DNA of 7,691 nucleotides from Desulfomicrobium sp. (GTDB lineage Bacteria > Desulfobacterota > Desulfovibrionia > Desulfovibrionales > Desulfomicrobiaceae), in NCBI GenBank assembly GCA_003542385.1, contig DPKT01000101.1:1-7691 (forward strand), in the 5' to 3' direction. A program made the position numbers and the translations under genes. The notes below the pieces were generated by a model, which ran no database searches, was not told the origin of the DNA, and saw nothing but the letters and a program-made list of their open reading frames with translations. Shown here piece by piece: positions 1 through 5,279 of the stretch (its first letter is position 1; every line of letters starts with the position of its first letter).

Positions 1-647
1 CGCTGGTCCCAGGACTCGCCCAGGCCCAGGATGCCGCCCGAGCAGACCTGCAGGCCGTGTTCCTTGGCCAGCAGCACGGTTTCGATGTCCTGGTCGTACT
101 CGTGGGTCGTGCAGATGGCCGGGAAGTGCGAGCGGGCCGTCTCCAGGTTGTGGTGGTAGCGGGACAAGCCCGCGTCGACCAGGCGGCGTACGTACTCCGG
201 CGTCAGCAGGCCCAGGGAGGCGCTCAGGGAGAGGTCCGTGCGTTGCCGCAGTTCCCTCAGGCAGGCGCAGACGCGCTCGATCTCGTCCTCGGCCAGGCGC
301 AGGCCGCTGGTCACGATGGAGTAGCAGGAGGCCCCGGCCGCGTGCATGGCCAGGCCGCGCTCCACCATGTCCTCCAGCGGGAGCAGGGGGTGCGTCGGGC
401 TGCCGGTGCGGTAGTGGCCGCTCTGGGCGCAGAAGGCGCAGTCCTGGGAGCAGGTCCCGGACTTGGCGTTGATGATGGAGCAGGTGAAGGACACGCGGCC
501 CCTGGCCTTCATGACCGCGTTGGCGGCGAAGAGCAGGCCGGTGGTGTGCTCCTGCCCGAGGGCGGCCAGGGCGCGGCCGTCATCCTGCGTCAGGGCTCCG
601 CCCTGGAGGATGCGGTCGAGAAGGGTGCTGACGAGTGGGTTGAGCAT
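1..647 (-). CDS. bioB: Biotin synthase BioB, N-terminal 215 residues (3' end outside window)
   Basis: This radical-SAM enzyme inserts sulfur into dethiobiotin in the last step of biotin synthesis, in the cytoplasm. The minus strand from the ATG at 647-645 stays open to the window edge, giving 215 of the usual roughly 320-350 residues. The radical-SAM triad is in CSQDCAFCAQS (C66, C70, C73). Other BioB marks are YHHNLET (164-170) and VCSGGILGLGES (201-212). This pattern separates it from HydE, PylB and other relatives. By alignment to E. coli BioB from memory, the auxiliary-cluster cysteines C97 and C128 fall on S110 and S142, while C188 is kept as C202. Extra cysteines lie close by at C108, C127 and C129. 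The start is supported by homology in length to the triad; the ribosome site (ACGGAAA, about 6 bases upstream) is weak. It is divergent from mgtE and behind a promoter/palindrome at 667-700. The family call is firm; the cluster-type inference is tentative. Confidence 0.95.
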   Translation of the reverse strand, partial: MLNPLVSTLLDRILQGGALTQDDGRALAALGQEHTTGLLFAANAVMKARGRVSFTCSIINAKSGTCSQDCAFCAQSGHYRTGSPTHPLLPLEDMVERGLAMHAAGASCYSIVTSGLRLAEDEIERVCACLRELRQRTDLSLSASLGLLTPEYVRRLVDAGLSRYHHNLETARSHFPAICTTHEYDQDIETVLLAKEHGLQVCSGGILGLGESWDQ

Positions 648-666
648 GGTGTTTCCGTGAGTGGCG

Positions 667-695
667 GCAGTATTCGGGGCATTTCGCCTTGTCAA
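667..695 (-). promoter_or_regulatory. Candidate sigma-70 promoter of bioB
   Basis: Read on the minus strand, a perfect TTGACA lies at 695-690. It is followed by a 17-base spacer and a weak -10, TACTGC, at 672-667. Transcription would begin near 660, leaving a leader of about 13 bases before the bioB ATG. The -35 box and spacing are ideal and the -10 is poor, which is the usual look of a regulated promoter. The assignment rests on motif matching only. Confidence 0.5.
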
Positions 696-700
696 ATGCC
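678..700. promoter_or_regulatory. Perfect 7-9-7 palindrome over the bioB -35 box (operator candidate)
   Basis: GGCATTT at 678-684 and AAATGCC at 694-700 are exact inverted repeats with a 9-base centre. The right arm overlaps the bioB -35 hexamer, and the left arm lies inside the -35/-10 spacer. A dimeric repressor bound here would block polymerase. It does not resemble the classical BirA operator (TTGTAAACC and its complement), so the regulator is unknown. The repeat is seen directly; its role is inferred. Confidence 0.45.
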
Positions 701-733
701 GTGTGACGTTTCGGCGCGAAGGCAACGGGCGCT

Positions 734-762
734 TTGACCTCACCGGCTGATTAAGCTACCGA
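734..762 (+). promoter_or_regulatory. Candidate promoter of mgtE
   Basis: TTGACC at 734-739, a 17-base spacer and TACCGA at 757-762 form a -35/-10 pair with a weak -10. If real, transcription starts near 768-770, only a few bases before the mgtE ATG at 772, so the transcript would be nearly leaderless. This fits the lack of a ribosome-binding site there. The weak -10 keeps confidence low. Confidence 0.35.
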
Positions 763-771
763 GCACGTGTC

Positions 772-2106
772 ATGAATGCAAAGAAAAATTCCGATCCGAT
801 CCCGCCGGACTATTCGTCCGTACAGTGGGTTGCCGCCTCCCTGGACAGCCAGCACCCGGCCGACACGGCCGACGAGCTGGAAAACCTGTCCCTGGCCGAG
901 CAGCTCGAGTACATCCGGGAGATGGACGTGGAGGACGCCTCCGAGTCCATCACGGAGATGGAACGCCACGAGCGAAACCTCCTCATGAGCCGCCTCTCGC
1001 CGTCCTTCGCCGCGGCCATCCTGGAGGCCATGTCCCCGGACGACGCCGCGGACATCCTCGAAGACCTCGACGACGACGTCCGGGTCCGCATCTTCAAGAA
1101 GCTCGAGCGCGAGGACGCCGAGGAGATCTCCGACCTGCTCCAGTTCGACCCGGACTCGGCCGGCGGCGTCATGAACACGGAGATCCTGGCCCTGGACCAG
1201 TCCATGAACGCCCAGCAGGCCATCAACCTCATCCGCGAGCGGGTCGAGGAGACGGAGATCCCCTATTACGCCTACATCGTGGACGAGTACCGCCACCTCA
1301 AGGGCGTGGTCTCCCTGCGCGACCTGCTGCTGAGCCCCGGCCGCACCCTGCTCAAGGACCTCCTCGGCGACCAGAACCTCATCTACGTCCCCTTCGACAC
1401 GGACAAGGAGGAGGTGGCCCGCCTCATCAGCCGCTACAACTTTCTGGCCCTGCCCGTCGTCGATCACGAACAGCGCCTGCTGGGCATGGTCACCGTCGAC
1501 GACGTCATCGACATCATCCAGGACGAGGCCAGCGAGGACATGCAGTCCATGGTCGGCGCCGGTCGGGACGAAACCGTGGACTCGCCCTGGACCTACTCCC
1601 TGCGCATGCGCCTGCCCTGGCTGGTCATGAACGTCCTCAACTCGGCCATTTCGGCCTTCGTCGTGCACCTCTTCGAAGGCACCATCGCCCAGATGGCCCT
1701 GCTGGCCGCCCTCATGCCCATCGTGGCCAACCAGGCCGGCAACACGGGCCAGCAGGCCCTGGCCGTCATGATCCGGCAGCTGGCCATGGAGCGGTTCAAC
1801 CGCAGGAAGAGCTGGGTGGCCGTGCTGCGCGAGGCCAAGATCGGCACGGCCAACGGCCTCATCGTAGGCGTGCTCGTTTTCGCCGGCCTGTTCGCCTGGA
1901 CCCGCAACCTCGGGCTGGCCTCGGTCATGGCCGTGGCCCTGGGCCTGGACATGCTCATCGGCGCCGTGGCCGGCGCCTCCATCCCCCTGGTGCTCAAGGA
2001 GATCGGCCGCGACCCGGCCCAGGCCTCGAGCATCTTCCTGACCACCCTGACCGACAGCCTCGGCTTCTTCACCTTCCTGGGCCTGGCGGCCCTGTTCCTG
2101 TTCTGA
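772..2106 (+). CDS. mgtE: Magnesium channel/transporter MgtE
   Basis: Inner-membrane homodimeric Mg2+ channel, gated by cytosolic Mg2+. The 444 residues match the family length (Thermus MgtE is about 450). The order is: acidic MgtE-N superhelix, about 28-132, with HPADTADELENLS and MSPDDAADILEDL repeats and FDPDSAGGVM at 125-134; CBS1 about 133-195; CBS2 about 197-258, with TVDDVIDII at 241-249; a connecting helix; and a membrane part, 283-444. The membrane part holds the conserved VANQAGNTGQQ stretch (318-328). D428 in the last helix (TLTDSLGF) matches the pore aspartate (D432) of Thermus MgtE. The many Asp/Glu residues in the cytosolic part suit Mg2+ sensing. A stop lies in frame at 748 and no other start codon falls before 772, so the ATG is set, although no good Shine-Dalgarno precedes it. 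No room or signature for an M-box riboswitch was seen. The neighbouring CBS protein is convergent and not co-transcribed. Confidence 0.95.
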   Translation: MNAKKNSDPIPPDYSSVQWVAASLDSQHPADTADELENLSLAEQLEYIREMDVEDASESITEMERHERNLLMSRLSPSFAAAILEAMSPDDAADILEDLDDDVRVRIFKKLEREDAEEISDLLQFDPDSAGGVMNTEILALDQSMNAQQAINLIRERVEETEIPYYAYIVDEYRHLKGVVSLRDLLLSPGRTLLKDLLGDQNLIYVPFDTDKEEVARLISRYNFLALPVVDHEQRLLGMVTVDDVIDIIQDEASEDMQSMVGAGRDETVDSPWTYSLRMRLPWLVMNVLNSAISAFVVHLFEGTIAQMALLAALMPIVANQAGNTGQQALAVMIRQLAMERFNRRKSWVAVLREAKIGTANGLIVGVLVFAGLFAWTRNLGLASVMAVALGLDMLIGAVAGASIPLVLKEIGRDPAQASSIFLTTLTDSLGFFTFLGLAALFLF

Positions 2107-2127
2107 TGTTGCGACAGCGTTGAGGAA

Positions 2128-2168
2128 GCGGGGCGCCGCCCCGCACCCCGCAAGGGGCGCGCCCCTTG
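2128..2168. repeat. Cluster of overlapping GC-rich palindromes after mgtE (REP-like or terminator-like)
   Basis: Three elements lie back to back: GCGGGGC/GCCCCGC at 2128-2134 and 2138-2144 (3-base loop); CCCC-GCAA-GGGG at 2146-2157 (GNRA-type tetraloop); and the perfect 18-base palindrome CAAGGGGCGCGCCCCTTG at 2151-2168. The second and third share the GGGG at 2154-2157, so they cannot form together. The block starts 21 bases after the mgtE stop. There is no T-run after it, so it is not a textbook intrinsic terminator, though it could stop or stabilise mgtE mRNA. From memory, similar runs are dispersed between genes in many GC-rich proteobacteria; genome copy number is unknown here. Confidence 0.7.
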
Positions 2169-2390
2169 ACCCGCGTGAATTGTGGTGATTGGGAGGGTTT
2201 ATCGCGAGGAGTCTTCGACGAAGCAATCCGTTTTCGGAATTATTGGCGAGAAAACATGAACGGCGGGAACTGTCGCGCTAGAATCGCTTGAGGAAGGAGC
2301 GAGGCGCTTTCCGAGGGTGGAGCGCACCCGTCTCCATGTGCCCTCGAAAAGCGGTGAGGCAACGCAGTCCACAATCAATTCTCGGCGTTT
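2169..2390. other. Gene-free spacer between convergent mgtE and the CBS gene
   Basis: About 220 bases with lower GC than the flanking genes. No credible coding frame was found; the only short plus-strand frame with an ATG near 2256 ends after about 11 codons. No tRNA shape was seen. The one notable structure is an inverted repeat at 2312-2346. The stretch lies between two convergent 3' ends, so it most likely holds transcript ends. Confidence 0.6.
2312..2346. repeat. Nested inverted repeat downstream of the CBS gene
   Basis: CGAGGG at 2312-2317 pairs exactly with CCCTCG at 2341-2346. Inside it, GGAG (2319-2322) pairs with CTCC (2331-2334), giving a two-part stem with an internal bulge. It lies about 45 bases past the CBS gene stop on that gene's strand. 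It could be an mRNA 3' end structure, but no strong T-run follows on either strand, so a terminator role is only possible. Confidence 0.4.
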
Positions 2391-2822
2391 TCACTCTTCG
2401 GGCTCGACGGCGTCCATGAGATCGATGGTCAGACGCAGGAAGTCCGCCTCGGTGATGATGCCGCACAGGGCGGCGTCGCAGACCACGGGCAGACAGCCGT
2501 ATTTCTCTTCCAGCAGGAGTCTGGCCGCTTCCTTGAGGGACAGGTCGGGGCTGACCGTGACAACGTCGGTCTGCATAATCTCCGTGATGGGGATGCCGGC
2601 CTCGATCTCGTCCTGGGTCTCGCGGTCGATGCCGGCCAGTTCGGAGATGGTCGCGGCCAGGATGTCGCGGTGGGTCAGCAGGCCCGCGAAGCGGCCGGCG
2701 TCGTCGACGATGGGGATGTGGCGGATGCGGGCCAGGTTCATGAGGTCCTTGGCCGCGCTCAGGCTGTCGTGCTGGTTGAGGGTGAAGACGTCCTTGGTCA
2801 TGATATTTTTCACCTGGAACAT
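2391..2822 (-). CDS. Stand-alone tandem CBS-domain protein
   Basis: A 143-residue soluble protein made of one CBS pair (Bateman module) and little else. CBS1 spans about 1-60 (NIMTKDVFTL, then GLLTHRDIL at 47-55). CBS2 spans about 78-140 (EIMQTDVVTV, then GIITEADFLR at 121-130). The T-x-x-D patterns T50/D53 and T124/D127 are typical of residues contacting the ribose of adenosine nucleotides, so AMP, ATP or SAM binding is likely. Such proteins usually act as energy or nucleotide sensors for a partner; the partner here is unknown. I chose the start at 2822-2820 because AAGGAG lies 6 bases upstream and the CBS fold begins at once. A longer in-frame extension from 2897 adds 25 residues with no CBS-like character. 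It is convergent with mgtE, which also has CBS domains, but a functional link is not shown. No DNA-binding, transporter or enzyme domain is fused. Confidence 0.88.
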   Translation of the reverse strand: MFQVKNIMTKDVFTLNQHDSLSAAKDLMNLARIRHIPIVDDAGRFAGLLTHRDILAATISELAGIDRETQDEIEAGIPITEIMQTDVVTVSPDLSLKEAARLLLEEKYGCLPVVCDAALCGIITEADFLRLTIDLMDAVEPEE

Positions 2823-2828
2823 GGCGTA

Positions 2829-2834
2829 CTCCTT
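2829..2834 (-). promoter_or_regulatory. Shine-Dalgarno that fixes the CBS gene start
   Basis: AAGGAG on the minus strand, 6 bases before the ATG at 2822. It follows a run of A residues. It decides for the 143-residue protein over a 168-residue reading that begins upstream at 2897. Confidence 0.8.
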
Positions 2835-2848
2835 TTTTCCCATTCTTC

Positions 2849-2863
2849 GCCGATTCGATCGGC
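2849..2863. promoter_or_regulatory. Perfect 6-3-6 inverted repeat in the CBS gene leader
   Basis: GCCGAT at 2849-2854 and ATCGGC at 2858-2863 are exact inverted repeats around TCG. The repeat begins 27 bases upstream of the CBS gene start and 15 bases above its Shine-Dalgarno. It could be an operator or a small leader hairpin. No confident -35/-10 pair was found around it. Confidence 0.35.
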
Positions 2864-2919
2864 TGGTGCAAGAAAAAGGTTTGCAGCGGGGTTCCATGGG
2901 CCTTGCGGGGACGCGCGAG

Positions 2920-2949
2920 TTGACTTGGTGGGTGAAATCTGGTTTGCAT
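2920..2949 (+). promoter_or_regulatory. Weak candidate promoter of pcm
   Basis: TTGACT at 2920-2925 is followed, at 18 bases, by TTGCAT at 2944-2949 (three of six matches to a -10). This would give a pcm leader of about 50 bases. The -35 is good and the -10 is poor. It is the best pair in the divergent gap between the CBS gene and pcm, but it is not convincing alone. Confidence 0.25.
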
Positions 2950-3005
2950 CGAGCGTTTAGGCAATGATTTCCAATGAATCGAAGCGTCCGGGGGGATGAG
3001 GGAAC

Positions 3006-3653
3006 TTGAAGGGTCTAGTTCGCAATCGCGAGAGGATGGTGCGGGAGCAGATCGAGGCTCGCGGGATCACGGACGAGCGCGTGCTCTCGGTCATGCGTCA
3101 GGTCCCCCGGCACCTCTTCGTCGACGAGGCCCTGCAGGTCCAGGCCTACGGCGACCATCCCGTCCCCATCGGCCTGGGCCAGACCCTGTCCCAGCCGTAC
3201 ATCGTGGCCCTCATGACCTCGCTCCTGGTGGTCCGCCCCCAGATGCGCATCCTTGAGATCGGCACCGGCTCGGGGTACCAGGCGGCCATCCTGGCGGCCA
3301 TGGGTGCCGAGGTCTTCACCGTGGAGCGCATCAAGCAGCTCTACATGACGGCCCGCACAAGGCTTCTGGACATGCGGTACTTCAACGTCCGGGTCAAACT
3401 GGACGACGGCACCATGGGCTGGCCGGAGCTTGGCCCCTTCGACCGCATCATCGTCACGGCCGGGGGGCCCGAGGTCCCGCAGCCTCTCCTGGATCAGCTG
3501 ACGGACCCGGGTATCATGGTCATCCCCGTGGGGCGGGCCAAGCGGGAACAGCGTCTTCTGCGCATCTTCAAGAAGGAGGGGCGCATTCATCAGGAGGACC
3601 ACGGCTCCGTGGCCTTCGTGGATCTGGTCGGCTCCCACGGCTGGAAAGTCTGA
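3006..3653 (+). CDS. pcm: Protein-L-isoaspartate O-methyltransferase Pcm
   Basis: Cytoplasmic repair enzyme that uses SAM to methylate isoaspartyl residues in aged proteins, letting them revert to aspartate. The 215 residues match the family (E. coli Pcm is about 208). Visible marks: RERMVREQIEARGI at the N-terminus; HPVPIGLGQTLSQPYIVA (51-68) with the conserved S62; SAM motif I ILEIGTGSGYQ (82-92); VERIKQL after it; PFDRIIVTAGGPEVP as the later SAM motif; and IMVIPVG. The start is probably TTG at 3006. A TGA at 2997 closes the frame upstream, GAGGG at 2998-3002 gives a ribosome site, and the conserved RERMV stretch lies inside the TTG-started protein. The alternative ATG at 3036 would remove it and has no properly spaced site. 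The gene appears to stand alone, with a terminator-like hairpin right after the stop. Confidence 0.95.
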   Translation: MKGLVRNRERMVREQIEARGITDERVLSVMRQVPRHLFVDEALQVQAYGDHPVPIGLGQTLSQPYIVALMTSLLVVRPQMRILEIGTGSGYQAAILAAMGAEVFTVERIKQLYMTARTRLLDMRYFNVRVKLDDGTMGWPELGPFDRIIVTAGGPEVPQPLLDQLTDPGIMVIPVGRAKREQRLLRIFKKEGRIHQEDHGSVAFVDLVGSHGWKV

Positions 3654-3654
3654 A

Positions 3655-3688
3655 GCGGCGCCGCCCCGGACGCCGCCTTATTTATCGA
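3655..3688 (+). terminator. Probable intrinsic terminator of pcm
   Basis: GCGGCG at 3655-3660 pairs with CGCCGC at 3671-3676, and a T-rich run (CTTATTTAT) follows at 3677-3685. The hairpin begins one base after the pcm stop codon. The T-run is interrupted, so efficiency may be moderate. A second small hairpin (CCCGC/GCGGG, 3710-3722) lies further down in the mrp leader. Confidence 0.55.
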
Positions 3689-3752
3689 GAACGAAAAGCC
3701 CTTTCCGGCCCCGCGCGGCGGGACGGCGGGCGAAGATACACCCGGAGGGAAC

Positions 3753-4658
3753 ATGTCTTCCAAGTCTTCCTGCTCGAGCTGTTCGAGCAAGCAGAACCTG
3801 GGCACCATCCAGGACAGCCCCGAGTCCAAGATGGAACGCCAGGACAAGGTCATCGCCAGCACCCTGTCCAAGATCAAATACAAGCTCTTCGTCATGAGCG
3901 GCAAGGGCGGCGTGGGCAAGAGCTCCGTGTCGACAAACCTGGCCGCAGGCCTGGCCCTGCGCGGCTACAAGGTGGGCCTGCTGGACGTCGACATCCACGG
4001 CCCCAGCGTCCCGCACCTGCTGGGCCTCAAGGGCCTGCTGGACATCGACCCCGAGAAGGGCATCCAGCCCAAGCGCTACAGCGAGAACCTGTCCGTGGTG
4101 TCCATGGAGTCGCTGCTCAAGGACCCGGACCAGGCCGTGTTGTGGAAGGGTCCCATGAAGACCTCGGCCATCCGCCAGTTCGTGTCCGACGTGGACTGGG
4201 GGGAGCTTGACTTCCTGGTCATCGACTCGCCTCCTGGCACCGGCGACGAGCCCATGGCGGTGCTGAAGACCGTGCCCGACGCCCTGAGCATAGTCATTAC
4301 CACGCCCCAAGAAATTTCTTTGGCAGACGTGAGAAAATCGATTAATTTCCTGCAGTACGTGAAGGCGAACATTCTCGGCGTGGTAGAGAACATGAGCGGG
4401 CTCATCTGCCCGCACTGTTCGCAGCAGATCGATCTGTTCAAGAAGGGCGGGGGAGAGGAGCTGGCCAAGAAGTACTCGCTGGAGTTCCTGGGCGCCATCC
4501 CCCTTGATCCGGCCACGGTGGTCGCCGGCGACCTGGGCAAGCCCGTGGTCATGCTCGATGTCGACTGCCCGGCCAAGCGGGCGCTGCTGGCCCTGGCCGA
4601 CCGCGTCGTCGAGGCCGCCCGCAACAGCCTGGAGGCGGTCTCAAGCAGCCACGTCTGA
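3753..4658 (+). CDS. mrp: Mrp/NBP35 (ApbC) family ATP-dependent Fe-S carrier
   Basis: Soluble P-loop ATPase of the ParA/MinD superfamily that binds and delivers iron-sulfur clusters to apoproteins. Its 301 residues show the deviant Walker A GKGGVGKSS (50-58), the LLDVDIHGPSVPHLLG segment (77-91), Walker B-like FLVIDSPPGTGDE (154-166) and the Mrp signature CxxC at C219/C222 (NMSGLICPHC), which holds a bridging cluster at the dimer face. The N-terminus is rich in Ser and Cys and carries a second CxxC (C7, C10), recalling the longer N-terminal cluster site of NBP35. The start ATG has GGAGG 4 bases upstream of the final GAAC. It opens a likely operon with the transglycosylase gene (21-base gap) and pgsA. 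A stretch at 4290-4385 uses rarer, AT-richer codons than the rest. The family is certain; client proteins are unknown. Confidence 0.93.
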   Translation: MSSKSSCSSCSSKQNLGTIQDSPESKMERQDKVIASTLSKIKYKLFVMSGKGGVGKSSVSTNLAAGLALRGYKVGLLDVDIHGPSVPHLLGLKGLLDIDPEKGIQPKRYSENLSVVSMESLLKDPDQAVLWKGPMKTSAIRQFVSDVDWGELDFLVIDSPPGTGDEPMAVLKTVPDALSIVITTPQEISLADVRKSINFLQYVKANILGVVENMSGLICPHCSQQIDLFKKGGGEELAKKYSLEFLGAIPLDPATVVAGDLGKPVVMLDVDCPAKRALLALADRVVEAARNSLEAVSSSHV

Positions 4659-4679
4659 AAATGAGGTGACGGTGGGCGT

Positions 4680-5273
4680 ATGAAGCATGTCGTGGCGGTT
4701 TCCCTCTTCCTGATGCTCCTCTGGCCCGGCGCGGACGCGCTGGCCAAGGGCATCTATTACATGGTCAAGGAAGACGGTTCCCTGTGCATCACGGACATCC
4801 CGACGTCCAAGCGCTTCAAGCCCTACAAGTTTCAGAAGTCCATCAACTACATCCGCAGGGCCCTGGTCGGCTTCAAGCGCGACAAGCGCACCGTGCAGGA
4901 GGTGGACGCCATCGTTTCCGGCCTTTGCCGCAAGCACGGGGTGGACAAGAAACTCGTCATGGCCGTCATCGACGTGGAGTCCGGGTTCAACGCCGGGGCC
5001 GTGTCCACGGCCGGGGCCCAGGGCATGATGCAGATCATGCCCGAGACGGGCCGGGACCTCGACCTTGAGAATCCCTTCGACCCGAAGGAAAATATCGACG
5101 CCGGCATCCGCTACCTGAAGCAGTTGCTCGATACGTTCCCCGACAGGCGGCTGGCCGTGGCCGCCTACAATGCGGGACCCAACGCGGTGAAGAAATACGG
5201 AGGCATTCCTCCGTATGCCGAAACACAAAACTATGTACAAAAAGTCTGGGCCCGGCTCCAGCATTACGAATAG
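4680..5273 (+). CDS. Small secreted lytic transglycosylase (SLT/GH23 type)
   Basis: Cleaves peptidoglycan between MurNAc and GlcNAc with formation of 1,6-anhydroMurNAc, in the periplasm. The 197-residue protein begins with a signal peptide: K2/H3, a hydrophobic core to about W15, and a likely cut after ALA near residue 22. A short region, about 24-55 (IYYMVKEDGSLCITDIPTSKRF), resembles the DUF4124-type segment seen ahead of such domains. The SLT domain covers about 75-195, with the catalytic glutamate E100 in VIDVESGFN, AGAQGMMQIMPET (111-123), NIDAGIRYL and AAYNAGPNAV (161-170). No lipobox cysteine is seen, so it is soluble or loosely bound. The start is fixed by a TGA in frame at 4662; the GAGGTG site is rather far upstream (about 11 bases). 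It lies between mrp and pgsA, probably co-transcribed. It could serve wall turnover or insertion of envelope machines; the sequence does not say which. Confidence 0.92.
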   Translation: MKHVVAVSLFLMLLWPGADALAKGIYYMVKEDGSLCITDIPTSKRFKPYKFQKSINYIRRALVGFKRDKRTVQEVDAIVSGLCRKHGVDKKLVMAVIDVESGFNAGAVSTAGAQGMMQIMPETGRDLDLENPFDPKENIDAGIRYLKQLLDTFPDRRLAVAAYNAGPNAVKKYGGIPPYAETQNYVQKVWARLQHYE

Positions 5274-5279
5274 ACAGAG

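Noticed and set aside
57..737. A 226-codon plus-strand frame over bioB
   Set aside because: Gly/Ala/Gln-rich shadow; the minus strand encodes unmistakable BioB motifs across the same bases.
648..771. BirA operator or M-box riboswitch in the bioB-mgtE gap
   Set aside because: No TTGTAAACC-type half sites were found, and the gap is too short and lacks the structure for an M-box ahead of mgtE.
751..2226. A 491-codon open frame on the minus strand covering all of mgtE
   Set aside because: Its protein is low-complexity, rich in G, H, V, D and Q, with no recognisable domain. It is the antisense shadow of a GC3-biased gene with clear MgtE domains on the plus strand.
2256..2292. Tiny plus-strand frame in the mgtE-CBS spacer
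   Set aside because: About 11 codons, no good ribosome site and no sign of conservation that can be judged from one sequence.
2278..2964. A 228-codon minus-strand frame over the CBS gene
   Set aside because: Arg/Pro/His-rich out-of-frame reading of the same strand as the CBS gene; the CBS frame has the ribosome site and the fold.
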